Part shown: positions 15,949-24,762 of the stretch, piece after piece | Numbering within the stretch: position 1 is the stretch's first letter | Layout of the letters: every line of letters starts with the position of its first letter | NCBI RefSeq assembly: GCF_022664455.2 | Contig: NZ_JAKRKC020000001.1 | Span: 682,001-746,000 of the forward strand | DNA length: 64,000 bases | Source of the DNA: Actinomadura luzonensis | GTDB lineage: Bacteria > Actinomycetota > Actinomycetes > Streptosporangiales > Streptosporangiaceae | Reading direction: 5' to 3' | Notes under the pieces: generated by a model | Seen by the model: the letters and a program-made list of their open reading frames with translations, nothing else | Databases searched by the model: none | What the model was told of the DNA's origin: nothing | Position numbers and translations under genes: made by a program

Positions 15949-17499
15949 TCACGCCGACTGCAGCACGCGCTGGTGCAGCAGGGTGACGGCGGCGCGCGCG
16001 GACTCCATGGCCCCCGCCTGCCAGGCGATCAGGTGGGTGAGCCAGTCGCCCGCGAAGTAAACCCTCCCGGCGGGGCGTTGCAGAAGAGTGAAGGACGAAT
16101 CAAAGGCGGGCCAGCGCACCCACGCCCCCTCGATGTGGGGCTGGCGGTGCCAGGCGATCGAGACGCTGGACAGCACGTCCTTCCGGTACTTCTCGCCGTG
16201 GATCTTCTTGCCCTGGGTGAGGGCGCGGCCGCGGCGGTCCTCCGGGGAGAGCGCGCCGTACAGCTCGGCGTCGCGCTCGGTGTTGTAGTAGCCGACGAGC
16301 ACGCCGCGCTCGGAGTGGAAGCCGTGGGAGGGGTACCAGATGTGGGTGATGTCGAGGTCGGTCTCGGTGACGCCGCCGTAGATGCGGTCCTCCAGCTCCC
16401 ACCAGCGCCGCCCGTACTCCAGGCCGATCTTGCCCGCGGCGATCGGGACGGGGGTCCTCAGCGCGGCCGTGACCTGCGCGCCGAGGTTGTGCGGGATCCT
16501 GGCCAGGACGTGCGGCGGGAGGGCGGCGACGCAGTAGTCGGCCTTGATCGAGCCGCCGTCCCAGACGACCTCGACGCCGTCGGCCAGCGTGGTGATCCCG
16601 GTGACCTTGGTCCCGGTCCTGATCCGGTCCGCGCCGACGGCCTCGGTGAGCTTGACGACGATCGCGTCCATGCCGCCGACCGGCTGGAACATGGGGGTGG
16701 CCATGTCGTAGCCGAAGTCGTTGAGCACGAGGCGGCCGGTGCCGGCGGCGAGGATCTCGCGGAGGGGAGCGGGGGCGTCGAGCGGGGTGCCGCCGTCCAG
16801 CGCCGGGTACTTGACGTAGCCGCGGCGGGCGGAGCCGGCGTAGTCCAGCTTCGGGCCGAGGTCGCCGAACCTGCGCAGGAAGTCGAGCAGCCGCTCCTGG
16901 TCGTCCTTGGTGAGGCTGCGGTCGAGCGCGCCGTGGTCGGTGGCCTTGGCCAGCAGCTCGGCGACGTAGCCGTAGAGGTCGGCGCGGGCGGTGCGGGCCC
17001 GCACGGTGCGCCCTCCGGTGTGGACGTAGGCCGAGGCGTTGTGGTTGACGAACGTCTCGATGGGGACGCCCAGCTCGCGGCAGTAGTCCAGCGTCACCAT
17101 CCAGGGGGCGATCCGGCCGGGGCCCGCGTTGAAGTACAGCCCCTCGCCGAGGCGGGCCTGCTGGGCCGGGCCGTTCAGCTCGGTCAGGCGGTCGCCGCCG
17201 CGCAGCGTCAGGTTCCGGCCGCCCGCCTTCTCCCTGGCCTCCAGCAGCGTGCAGTCGTAGCCGGCCTTGCCCAGCTCGTACGCCGCCGTCAGCCCCGCCA
17301 CCCCCGCCCCCAGGATCACGACCTTGGCCGCGCCCTTGCCGCGCAGCGTGAAGTCGCCCTGCCGGGGGGCGGTGAACTCCTTGTCCTGCGCCGACGGCGC
17401 CAGCCCGAGCGCGCCCATGGCGGCGTACATGGCGCCCGCGCCGCCCGCCGCGCCGATCCCGACGAGCAGTCCGCGCCGGGTCAGCGCCGCCCGTTCCAC
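15949..17499 (-). CDS. flavin monoamine oxidase with Tat-type leader
   Basis: 516 aa. The N-terminus LTRRGLLVGIGAAGGAGAM is a twin-arginine leader, pointing to export or membrane attachment of a folded, FAD-loaded enzyme. The dinucleotide fold VVILGAGVAGLTAAYELG follows at about residue 60, then EAREKAGGR. The FAD-contacting C-terminus is VYFAGDWLTHLIAWQAGAMESA. It belongs to the amine oxidase/L-amino acid oxidase superfamily; the amine substrate is unknown. GTG start with GAGGAG upstream, 13 bp after the stop of the M55 peptidase gene, so it is the fourth gene of a compact operon. Confidence 0.85.
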   Translation of the reverse strand: MERAALTRRGLLVGIGAAGGAGAMYAAMGALGLAPSAQDKEFTAPRQGDFTLRGKGAAKVVILGAGVAGLTAAYELGKAGYDCTLLEAREKAGGRNLTLRGGDRLTELNGPAQQARLGEGLYFNAGPGRIAPWMVTLDYCRELGVPIETFVNHNASAYVHTGGRTVRARTARADLYGYVAELLAKATDHGALDRSLTKDDQERLLDFLRRFGDLGPKLDYAGSARRGYVKYPALDGGTPLDAPAPLREILAAGTGRLVLNDFGYDMATPMFQPVGGMDAIVVKLTEAVGADRIRTGTKVTGITTLADGVEVVWDGGSIKADYCVAALPPHVLARIPHNLGAQVTAALRTPVPIAAGKIGLEYGRRWWELEDRIYGGVTETDLDITHIWYPSHGFHSERGVLVGYYNTERDAELYGALSPEDRRGRALTQGKKIHGEKYRKDVLSSVSIAWHRQPHIEGAWVRWPAFDSSFTLLQRPAGRVYFAGDWLTHLIAWQAGAMESARAAVTLLHQRVLQSA

Positions 17500-17512
17500 G
17501 TCCGTCCGCTCC

Positions 17513-18355
17513 TCATCCGTAGGGGCCGCTGCCGCAGGCGACCTGGCCGCCGATCGTGGCGAAGATGCCGAACAGCGCCATGATCTGGGAGAAGTCGTCC
17601 GTGGTGAACTCGATGTGCCGCGGCCCCGCCGTCTTCACGCCGGGGATCAGCGCCACCGCGGCGGCGATGGCCGTCGAGTTCCACTCGACGCCGAGCGTGT
17701 ACGGCGCCTCCACCCGGTACGGCCGGAAGTCGCCGAGCCGCCCGAGCGCCCGCGCCGCGGCCTCGCGGATGCGGGCCTGGGCCACGCTCGGCGGCAGCAG
17801 CTCCGCGGAGAACTTGTCGATGCCTTTCTTGACCGCCACCGTCTCGACGTCGCCGAGGACCTCGCGGGCCTCCTCGCCGACCGCCTCGTCCCCGGTGACC
17901 AGCACCACCGGCACGCCGTGGAAGCCGGCGCACGCCGCCACCAGCCGCGTCTCGCCGCACGGCGCGCCGTTGAGCGTGACGTTCTGGATCTCCTTGCCCA
18001 TCCAGGTGTGGTTGAGCACGCCGTTCTGGACGCCGGCCCGCGCGTGGTAGCCGACGAAGCAGGCCGCCGCGAACGACCCGTCGAGCCCCTGCGCCATCCG
18101 CTGCGCCTTGCCGGGGCCGCGGATCAGGGTGGCGCGCGGGTCGAGCAGGTCGATGCGCAGGTTCTTGGTGGAGCCGTGGGCGTCGTTGACCAGCACGCCG
18201 CTCGCGCCCGCGTCGAACGCGCCGGCGACCGCGGCGTTGGCGTCGGCGGTCATCAGCTCGCAGCCGCGCTCGTAGCCGCGCTTGCCGGCGTGCATCTCCT
18301 CCGGGTCGGTGAGCCCGGTGACGCCCTCCATGTCCACCGACAGGTACACCTTCAC
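17513..18355 (-). CDS. M55 family D-aminopeptidase (DppA-like)
   Basis: 280 aa. It keeps the zinc ligands of Bacillus DppA almost at the same numbers: Asp8 and Glu10 (VDMEG), His60 (NDAHG), His104 (GYHARAG) and Glu135 (CGETRL). The proposed nucleophilic His is at 116 (LNHTW). The family forms decameric self-compartmentalising cytoplasmic peptidases that cut D-Ala-containing or other short peptides; here a narrower biosynthetic amidase role is possible. The GTG start overlaps the TGA of the PP-loop gene by 4 bases (GTGA), implying translational coupling. Confidence 0.88.
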   Translation of the reverse strand: MKVYLSVDMEGVTGLTDPEEMHAGKRGYERGCELMTADANAAVAGAFDAGASGVLVNDAHGSTKNLRIDLLDPRATLIRGPGKAQRMAQGLDGSFAAACFVGYHARAGVQNGVLNHTWMGKEIQNVTLNGAPCGETRLVAACAGFHGVPVVLVTGDEAVGEEAREVLGDVETVAVKKGIDKFSAELLPPSVAQARIREAAARALGRLGDFRPYRVEAPYTLGVEWNSTAIAAAVALIPGVKTAGPRHIEFTTDDFSQIMALFGIFATIGGQVACGSGPYG

Positions 18356-19563
18356 GCCGCCGACCCCCAGTTCTCCACGCGCCTGGCCTCGTCCTCGGTC
18401 ATCAGCCCGACCTTCTCCGTCATGAACGCGGCCACCTGGGCGCGCCACGCCTCCGGGATCTCCTCGATCGCGGGCGGGTAGCAGTGGTCGAGCCAGCTCG
18501 TGGACTCCTCGGTGGCCTCGAAGTAGTCGAGGGCGGGCCCGAACAGGGTGTTCTCGATGCCGGGGACGCGGGCCAGGCCGTACTCGATCATCTCCTGGCC
18601 GCCGTAGGGCGGCTTGCGCAGCCACTTGCGGGCGAAGGGGCGGTCGGCGGTGACCGGCGTGTCGAGCGGCCGGCGCTCGACGGCGGCCTGGATCAGCTCC
18701 TTGTACAGGCACTTGCCGCAGTCGCGGCACGGGCCGTCGGTGCCGCGCAGGCACCAGCGCACCTGCTCGCGCAGCTCGGAGCTCAGCGCGAGGCGCATGG
18801 TGGTCGCCTCGCTGACGCCGCCGACGGGCAGCACGAGGTGCACGCCCACGGCGGCGAACAGCCGGCCCCACTTGCCGTGCGCCGACCACATCGGGTTGTC
18901 GGGGGTGTAGCGGTGCAGGTAACGGCCGCCGCCGAGCCAGCGCGAGCCCATCTCGTAGCCGAAGCCGAGCCCGCCGAGGCCGAGCTGGTCGGCCAGCAGC
19001 AGCGCCCCGGCCGCCACCGCGTGGTGCTCCGGGTAGCCGGGACGCGGCTCGGCGAGCGTGTACTCCAGGTCGGAGGTGACGGTGGTGACCTCCCGCCCGG
19101 TCCGCGCGGCGAGCCTGGCCAGCACGTCGGAGCGGTAGTGCGGCCACCGGTTGGGGATGCGCCGGTGCGGCACCCGGCGGAAGTGCGTGAACGGCGCCTC
19201 GGGGAAGATCGTGGCGGCGGCCACGGAGTCGGCGCCGCCGCTGTAGGAGATGGCGAGCGTCGGCCCGGGCCGCCGGGGCTCGGCGCCGACCGGGCCGGCC
19301 TCGACGCCCCAGCCGTCGTGCAGCGCGGCCGCCAGCTCGGCCGAGACGGCCCGGTCGAAGGTCACCCGCCGGCGGGTCCAGGGGGCGACGACCGTCCAGG
19401 CGGCGACGGCGTACAGGTCGGGGTGGGCGTCGGCGGGGACGCCGCCGATCGTGCACGAGTTGGTGGCCAGCTTGACGGGGAAGCCGTCGGAGGCCCTGCC
19501 GGTGATCTCGTCCTCGGGGTCGAGCCGGAAGCTCAGGTCCCCGCCGGTCCACGTCACGCGCAC
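18352..19563 (-). CDS. PP-loop ATPase-like protein with C-terminal four-Cys motif, function unknown
   Basis: 403 aa. SYSGGADSVAA (PP-loop, residues 107-116) is the ATP-pyrophosphatase motif that binds and adenylates in QueC, asparagine synthetase and tRNA thiolases. A Cys cluster C271-x7-C279-x2-C282-x2-C285 (CRDCGKC) resembles the zinc site of QueC-like enzymes. N-terminal ~100 residues are a separate beta-rich part. It has no standard queuosine partners nearby, so a different substrate is likely. GTG at 19563 is chosen for GGGGAG five bases upstream; GTG at 19557 would give a 4-base overlap with the preceding gene. Both ends are translationally coupled to neighbours. Probably the domain-of-unknown-function family seen in actinomycetes. 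Confidence 0.75.
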   Translation of the reverse strand: MRVTWTGGDLSFRLDPEDEITGRASDGFPVKLATNSCTIGGVPADAHPDLYAVAAWTVVAPWTRRRVTFDRAVSAELAAALHDGWGVEAGPVGAEPRRPGPTLAISYSGGADSVAAATIFPEAPFTHFRRVPHRRIPNRWPHYRSDVLARLAARTGREVTTVTSDLEYTLAEPRPGYPEHHAVAAGALLLADQLGLGGLGFGYEMGSRWLGGGRYLHRYTPDNPMWSAHGKWGRLFAAVGVHLVLPVGGVSEATTMRLALSSELREQVRWCLRGTDGPCRDCGKCLYKELIQAAVERRPLDTPVTADRPFARKWLRKPPYGGQEMIEYGLARVPGIENTLFGPALDYFEATEESTSWLDHCYPPAIEEIPEAWRAQVAAFMTEKVGLMTEDEARRVENWGSAA

Positions 19564-19919
19564 GGGCGCTCCCCGGCGGAGGCGCGGGCGCGGAGGTCGT
19601 CGATGGCCTGCCAGACCAGGACCTCGTTCTGCAGGACGCCGTCCAGCGCCTTCGCGGTCTCCTGCGCCAGCCGGTGGGTGTCGTCGACGCGCGCCTTGTC
19701 CACCACGGGCCCCTGCTGGGAGCGCTCCTGGGGGCGGGCGGCGGCCTTGCGCAGGCGTTCCACCTCGGTCTGGAGGCTCTTCACCTCGCGCCGGAGCGTC
19801 TGGACCTCCCACAGCGCGTCCTTGAGGTCCTGCCGGTGGTCGGCGATCGAGATGTAGCGGGAGTCGAACCACGTACGCACGGCCTTGCGAAGCCGCGCAG
19901 GGACCAGGGCGCGCATCAT
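19554..19919 (-). CDS. small coiled-coil protein, function unknown
   Basis: 121 aa. Basic N-terminus (MMRALVPARLRKAVRTWF), then RYISIADHRQDLKDALWEV and a heptad-like helix LRREVKSLQTEVERLRKA (about residues 40-65), a linker and a second helix ending in WQAIDDLRARA. This looks like a scaffolding or membrane-peripheral coiled coil; no enzyme motif. Start at the double ATG is chosen because GGTGG lies upstream; an earlier ATG at 20027 would extend into the promoter of the divergent gene. First gene of the operon with the PP-loop protein, overlapping it by 4-10 bases. Confidence 0.65.
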   Translation of the reverse strand: MMRALVPARLRKAVRTWFDSRYISIADHRQDLKDALWEVQTLRREVKSLQTEVERLRKAAARPQERSQQGPVVDKARVDDTHRLAQETAKALDGVLQNEVLVWQAIDDLRARASAGERPCA

Positions 19920-20061
19920 GAAACGCCACCATACTGGCAAACCCGGGGCCAAATGGACGGCCTGTGGTAACCGGTCCGGCTTTGTCCGGGACCGCCGGCG
20001 GGGCCCGCCGCCGCGCCACGCGTTCATGACGAGTGGTGTACGAGTGGTAACGTTCCGCTAC

Positions 20062-20910
20062 ATGCCCTCCCCCGCGCATGCCACCTTGGCCGCGCTGTTC
20101 GACGACCGCCCGACGCTCGCCGTCGAGCTCCTGTGCGAGGCGTTCGACATCGACCTGCCGCCCGACACGCTGGTCGCGGTCTCGCCCGACGACGTGCCCG
20201 AGCCGCCCGGCCTCGGCGGCGAGCCGGAGACGGTCTTCGCGCCGGGGCCGGCCCACGGCGTGCTCGTCGAGCTGCTGCGCACGCCCTGCGAGGACGACCG
20301 GCAGGCGTGGGCGCGCCGCGGGGCCGCGCTCTGGCTGCGGCTCAACCGGCCGGTCGTGGTGCTGGTGCTCGCCCCCGACGGCGAGGTCGCCGCCTGGGCC
20401 TCGCAGCCGGTCGTCACCAGCATGCCGGGGTACGTCGTGCATCCGCTGGTGGTCGGGCCCGAGCAGCTGAGCCCGCTCGCCGACCCGGCGGAGGCGGCCG
20501 GGCGCCTGGAGCTGTCCGTCCTGTCCGTCATGGCGCACGGGGCCGAGACGCCGGTGGCCGAGGCGTTCCTCGGGGCCCTGTCGAAGGTCGAGGAGGAGCG
20601 CGGGGCGCGCTACCTCGAATACGCCTATCACCTGTCGCCCGGCCAGGTCCGCCGGGTGCTGGAGGAGAGCATGTCGTCTGCCGCCTGGCCGGTCCACAGC
20701 CCGTTCGCCCGCGAGCACTACACCAAGGGACGCGCCGCCGGCCTCGCGGAGGGCAAGGCGCGGGCCGTGCTGACCGTGCTGCGGGCCAGGGGCGTCGCCC
20801 TCACCGACGACGCCCGCTCGGCCATCACCTCCTGCGCCGACCAGCAGCAGCTCGACGAGTGGGCCCGCCGGGCGGCCGTCGCGCAGCGCGTCGAGGACCT
20901 GTTCGCCTGA
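20062..20910 (+). CDS. Rpn/YhgA-like PD-(D/E)XK family protein
   Basis: 282 aa. Layout matches a common actinomycete family: ALFDDRPTLAVELL at the N-terminus, a beta-rich core with GVLVELLRT and VVVLVLAPDGEVAAW, GPEQLSPLADPAEAAGRLEL, and the helical tail EGKARAVLTVLRARG to AVAQRVEDLFA. This family is related to recombination-promoting nuclease/transposase-like Rpn proteins, but the D-ExK residues seem degraded here (VELLR where ExQ/ExK is expected). Nuclease activity is therefore doubtful. ATG chosen by alignment with the family start. Divergent from the PP-loop operon; possibly just a genomic passenger. Confidence 0.6.
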   Translation: MPSPAHATLAALFDDRPTLAVELLCEAFDIDLPPDTLVAVSPDDVPEPPGLGGEPETVFAPGPAHGVLVELLRTPCEDDRQAWARRGAALWLRLNRPVVVLVLAPDGEVAAWASQPVVTSMPGYVVHPLVVGPEQLSPLADPAEAAGRLELSVLSVMAHGAETPVAEAFLGALSKVEEERGARYLEYAYHLSPGQVRRVLEESMSSAAWPVHSPFAREHYTKGRAAGLAEGKARAVLTVLRARGVALTDDARSAITSCADQQQLDEWARRAAVAQRVEDLFA

Positions 20911-20914
20911 CCGC

Positions 20915-20930
20915 CCCGCCCGCGGGCGGG
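20915..20930. terminator. palindrome between convergent genes
   Basis: CCCGCCCGCGGGCGGG is a perfect 16-base palindrome in the 30-bp gap between the convergent Rpn-like and enoyl-CoA hydratase genes. A bidirectional terminator is likely, without T-runs. Confidence 0.5.
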
Positions 20931-20940
20931 CCCGCCGGCC

Positions 20941-21714
20941 CTACCTGCCGGTGAACTTCGGCTTGGTCTTCTCGGCGAACGCGCGCATGCCGGCCTTGGC
21001 GTCGTCGGTGGCGAACAGCCCGGAGAACTGCAGCCGCTCGATCTCCAGACCGGTGTCGAGATCGACCTCAAGCCCCTGGTCCACGGCCTGCTTGGCGGCG
21101 CGCAACGCGACCGCCGGGCCGCCGACGAACGTGGCCGCCCACTCCAGCGCCGCCGTGTAGACCTGCTCGTCCGGCACCACCCGGTCGACCAGGCCGATCT
21201 CCAGCGCCTCGGCGGCCGTCACGTGCCGGCCGGTGAAGATCAGGTCCTTGGCGCGCGCCGGGCCGACGAGTCGGGGCAGCCGCTGGGTGCCGCCCGCGCC
21301 CGGGATGATGCCGAGCAGGATCTCCGGCTGGCCCAGCCTGGCCGACTCGCCCGCGACGCGGAAGTCGGCGCACAGGGCGAGCTCGCAGCCGCCGCCCAGC
21401 GCGTAGCCGGTGATGGCGGCGATGACCGGCTTGCCGATGCGGGCGACCGCCGTGAAGCACGCCTGGAGCGTGCCGGAGTGGGCGGACATGTCGGCATAGG
21501 ACATGTCGGCCATCTCCTTGATGTCGGCGCCCGCCGCGAAGACCCGCTCGCCTCCGTAGAGGATGACCGCCTGCGCCCCCGGGTCGGCGTCCACGATGCG
21601 GGCCGCCTCGGCGATCTCCCGCTGGACCTGGCCGTTGAGCGCGTTCATCTTCGGACGGTCGAGACGGATCGTGGCGATCTGGTCGGCCACTTCGACGCTC
21701 ACAAACTCACCCAT
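20941..21714 (-). CDS. enoyl-CoA hydratase/isomerase family protein
   Basis: 257 aa, typical crotonase length. Oxyanion-hole blocks are ERVFAAGADIKEMA and ALGGGCELALCADFRVAG. Catalytic Glu candidates fall in LGQPEILLGIIPGAGGTQRLPRL, which keeps both family glutamate positions. The C-terminus FAEKTKPKFTGR is typical of short-chain enoyl-CoA hydratases. It hydrates trans-2-enoyl-CoA in beta-oxidation. Stands alone between a convergent gene and a divergent HesB-like gene. Confidence 0.93.
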   Translation of the reverse strand: MGEFVSVEVADQIATIRLDRPKMNALNGQVQREIAEAARIVDADPGAQAVILYGGERVFAAGADIKEMADMSYADMSAHSGTLQACFTAVARIGKPVIAAITGYALGGGCELALCADFRVAGESARLGQPEILLGIIPGAGGTQRLPRLVGPARAKDLIFTGRHVTAAEALEIGLVDRVVPDEQVYTAALEWAATFVGGPAVALRAAKQAVDQGLEVDLDTGLEIERLQFSGLFATDDAKAGMRAFAEKTKPKFTGR

Positions 21715-21823
21715 GCTCCGAACCTAACAGCCGCTCCCGGCCGCGGGCCCCCGGCGTTTGGCCGTCCGGCTGCCGGGGAGGCGGTGGTCCTGGCCGGACT
21801 TCCGACGACCGAGGAGCATCGAC

Positions 21824-22108
21824 GTGCTGACACTGACCGACAACGCCGTGGTGGCCATCCGCGACCTGATGGTCGGCGAGGACGTGCCGCCCGACGCCGG
21901 CCTGCGGATCGCCGCCAAGCCCGACGAGGCGGGCGCGCTGGAGCTGTCGCTGGCGAGCACGCCTCAGGCCGGCGACCAGGTCATCGAGCAGGAGGACGTG
22001 CGGGTCTTCGTGGCCGAGGACACCGTCGCCATCCTGGACGACAAGTCGCTCGACGCCCGGCCGGGCAGCCCGGGGCGCCCGTCGTTCCGCCTCGACCGGC
22101 GGGACTGA
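21824..22108 (+). CDS. HesB/IscA-like protein lacking cysteines
   Basis: 94 aa. The fold signature of A-type Fe-S carriers is visible: MLTLTDNAVVAIRDLM, GLRIAAKPD, LSLASTPQAGDQVIEQEDVRVFV and ILDDKSLDA. All three family cysteines are missing; the protein contains no Cys. It is strongly acidic. It therefore cannot hold an Fe-S cluster in the usual way and its role is unknown, although such proteins are often named HesB. GTG start with GAGGAG 7 bp upstream. Monocistronic by its position. Confidence 0.75.
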   Translation: MLTLTDNAVVAIRDLMVGEDVPPDAGLRIAAKPDEAGALELSLASTPQAGDQVIEQEDVRVFVAEDTVAILDDKSLDARPGSPGRPSFRLDRRD

Positions 22109-22209
22109 CCAGGGCGTACGGCACTCGCCCGCACGATCCCGCGCACACGGGTCGCACAGTCGCGTCTCCCGTGTCACGATGACGGCGCGCCTGATTCAGG
22201 GAGTGCCCG

Positions 22210-24234
22210 ATGCGTGACGATCCGCTGTTGCCAGAACCCGTCGCCCGCGCCCTGGCCGGCTACCGGTCCCTGCGCGACGAGCACGGGCTCACGTGGGGCG
22301 AGCCGCCGCTGTCGTACGTCGTCCAGGCCCGCGCCACCGTCTTCCTCGGCCCGCGCCACGACTACTGGGGGCCGGCCCTGCGCCAGCTCGCCGCCCGCCA
22401 CCCCCGGCTGCCCCTCGCCGAGCTGGTGGACCGGCTCGGCGAGGTGGACGTGGACCGCCTGGTGCGCGACGCGCTCGCCGGCGAGGTGCCGGACAACCTG
22501 CCCGCGCTGCGCCTCACGCCGTCCGGCGCCGTGGTCGAGGCGGCCGGGCGGGTCGTGCTCGGCGACGCGCCCTTCCGCACCGCGCTGCTGCTGGACTCCC
22601 GCCGGCCGGACCCGGCCGAGGTGGTCGTGGACGGCGTCCGGCACGAGGTGCCGCCGGGCGGGGCGGTGATCGTCGAGGTGGCCGGCTCCGCCGAGGTGAC
22701 CGTCGCGGGCCGGCCGGTGGACCTGTCGCCGCTGGCCCGGCGGGCCGCCCCGGCGGCGCTGCGGCTGCGGGCCGGGTTCCCCTGCCGGTGGAGCGTGACC
22801 GGCGCGAACGGCCAGGGCTGGTACCCCGAGGGCGCGCCGCCCAAGATGGACGCGCACGGCCGGCCGTACTTCCACGGCGACGACCTGGTGATGGCCGTCC
22901 CCGCCGAGCCGCTGACCGTCACCGTGACCAGGGGCATGGAGTACGCCTCCGCCGAGGCCGCGCTCACCCCGGAGGCGGGCCGCGAGACGCTGGTCGAGCT
23001 GACCCCCGAACGGCTCTACGACGCGGCCGGCCGCGGCTGGTACGGCGGCGACCTGCACGTCCACCTCAACTGGATGGGCGAGGAGCCGGCCGCGCCCGAG
23101 CTGGCCGCCGCCGCCCAGCACGGCGAGGACCTGCACGTGCTCAACCTGGTGGCGGGCAACGTGGCCGGCGCGCGGGTCTACGACGACGAGGCGCTCGCGC
23201 ACTGGGCGGGCCGCGACCTGCCCTGGTCGGACGGGCGCCACCTGGCCACGATCGGCGTCGAGTACCGCAACGACCTGGTCGGGCACGCCACCGCGTTCGG
23301 CCTGCGCGCCGCGCCCGAGCGGCGGCACTCGGGCTTCCTCGGCACCGCCGACTGGCCGCCGAACGCCGTCGCGCTGGAGCGGCTGCGGGCGCTCGGCGGG
23401 GTCACCGGGTACGGGCACCCGTTCCACACCGCCTTCGCCGCGGACGCCCCGCCCGGCGCGGCGCTCGGCCTCGGACGGGACTGCTCGGCCAGGGAGATCG
23501 TGGCCGACGCCGCCCTCGGCCTGGTCGACACCCTCGACGTGCTCAACCACACCTCCGTCACGGCCACCGCCGCCGTCTACCGGCGCCTCGTCGGCGCGGG
23601 CAACCGGCTGGCCGTCAGCGCCGGCACCGACGTGGTGCTGTCGTTCTGCCGGCGCGGCACCGCGTCCGCGCCGCCCGGGTGGGGGCGGGTGTACGCGCAC
23701 GTCGGCGGGCCGCTCACCGCCGCCGCCTACGCCGAGGCGCTGCTGCTCGGCCGCACGTTCGCGACCTCCGGGCCGTGGCTGGAGCTGACCGTGGACGGGC
23801 ACGGGCCCGGCGACACGCTGGAGCTGCCGGCCGGGCGGCGGGTGGAGATCGCGGTGGGGTCGGTGGGGCCCGAGGTCGAGCGGCTGGAGATCCGCACCGC
23901 GGACGGGGTGCTGGCGGAAGGGCCGCCCGGGCAGCTCGTGGCCTCGATGACGGTGGACCGGCCGACGTACGTGGTGGCCGTCGCCACGGGCGGGCCGCAT
24001 CCGCGCGCGATGCACCCGTCCGGGGCGTACGCGCACACCAGCCCGGTCTACCTGGACGTGGCGGGCGAGCACGTGGCCCGGGAGGCGGACGTGCGGTGGT
24101 GCCTGACGTGGCTGGACCGGCTGGAGGAGATCCTGCGCGAGTCGGGCACGTTCGAGAGCAAGGAGCAGCTCGCGGACCACCTGGAGCTGTACGGACGCGC
24201 CCGCGCCGTCTACCGGGCCCGCCTCCGCACCTGA
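22210..24234 (+). CDS. CehA/McbA-type PHP-fold metallohydrolase
   Basis: 674 aa. Residues about 275-560 resemble the PHP-like domain of CehA/McbA family carbaryl hydrolases: the metal-binding GGDLHVHLN (H-x-H), a later VEYRNDLVGHATAFG, GGVTGYGHPFHT, LNHTSV and AGTDVVL. The N-terminal ~270 residues and the C-terminal part (from about 520) look like beta-sandwich modules. These enzymes hydrolyse ester, amide or phosphate bonds; natural substrate unknown. No signal peptide. ATG start preceded by AGGGAGTG. Convergent with the thioesterase gene. Confidence 0.75.
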   Translation: MRDDPLLPEPVARALAGYRSLRDEHGLTWGEPPLSYVVQARATVFLGPRHDYWGPALRQLAARHPRLPLAELVDRLGEVDVDRLVRDALAGEVPDNLPALRLTPSGAVVEAAGRVVLGDAPFRTALLLDSRRPDPAEVVVDGVRHEVPPGGAVIVEVAGSAEVTVAGRPVDLSPLARRAAPAALRLRAGFPCRWSVTGANGQGWYPEGAPPKMDAHGRPYFHGDDLVMAVPAEPLTVTVTRGMEYASAEAALTPEAGRETLVELTPERLYDAAGRGWYGGDLHVHLNWMGEEPAAPELAAAAQHGEDLHVLNLVAGNVAGARVYDDEALAHWAGRDLPWSDGRHLATIGVEYRNDLVGHATAFGLRAAPERRHSGFLGTADWPPNAVALERLRALGGVTGYGHPFHTAFAADAPPGAALGLGRDCSAREIVADAALGLVDTLDVLNHTSVTATAAVYRRLVGAGNRLAVSAGTDVVLSFCRRGTASAPPGWGRVYAHVGGPLTAAAYAEALLLGRTFATSGPWLELTVDGHGPGDTLELPAGRRVEIAVGSVGPEVERLEIRTADGVLAEGPPGQLVASMTVDRPTYVVAVATGGPHPRAMHPSGAYAHTSPVYLDVAGEHVAREADVRWCLTWLDRLEEILRESGTFESKEQLADHLELYGRARAVYRARLRT

Positions 24235-24261
24235 CACCGGCCCCGGAGGGGGCGGCGGGCC

Positions 24262-24723
24262 TCAGCCGGCGTCGCCGCCGGCGGGGCGGGTGATCGCCTG
24301 CACGTGGGCGGTCGCGGTGGCCACGGCCACCGGCTCGCCGTCGGGGCCCAGCAGCTCACCCGACATGAAGCACACCTGCCGCCCGCGCCGCACCACGCGC
24401 CCCCGGCCGACGAGCCGGCCGGGCCTCGCCGGACGCAGGAACTGCACGTGCAGGTCGAGCGTCGGCGCGAAGTGCCCCTCGGGCAGCGTGGCGACCAGCG
24501 CCGGGCCCAAGGTGTCGTCGAGCATCGCGGCCAGGAACCCGCCCTGGACGACGCCCATTGGGTTGGTGAACCGCTCGTCGGCCACGAAGGCCACCTCGAT
24601 GGTGCCCCGCCCGGGATCGACGTCAAGGAGCTCCCAGCCGAGCGTCGCGGCCGCCGGCGGCGGGGCGGCCCGCCCGGCGAGCACGTCCCAGAACAGGCCC
24701 TGGCGCGGTCGCGTGTCGTCCAT
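24262..24723 (-). CDS. PaaI-family hotdog thioesterase
   Basis: 153 aa, one hotdog domain. The family block NPMGVVQGGFLAAMLDDTLGPAL keeps Asn, Gly-Gly and the acidic Asp of PaaI-like thioesterases, followed by LHVQFLRPARPGRLVGRGRV. It would hydrolyse acyl-CoAs or aryl-CoAs; substrate not predictable. ATG start. It sits between the convergent metallohydrolase and the HNH nuclease gene on the same strand (39-bp gap), with no evident partner. Confidence 0.88.
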   Translation of the reverse strand: MDDTRPRQGLFWDVLAGRAAPPPAAATLGWELLDVDPGRGTIEVAFVADERFTNPMGVVQGGFLAAMLDDTLGPALVATLPEGHFAPTLDLHVQFLRPARPGRLVGRGRVVRRGRQVCFMSGELLGPDGEPVAVATATAHVQAITRPAGGDAG

Positions 24724-24762
24724 GCCGCCGAGTCAACCCGACGCCACCGACAGTTCCGGCGC

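Noticed and set aside
18352..19563. QueC (7-cyano-7-deazaguanine synthase)
   Set aside because: PP-loop and Cys cluster are similar, but the protein is much longer than QueC, has a distinct N-terminal part and no queD, queE or folE neighbour.
20062..20910. Active transposase/nuclease call for the Rpn-like protein
   Set aside because: The catalytic D-ExK residues cannot be traced; only family membership is supported.
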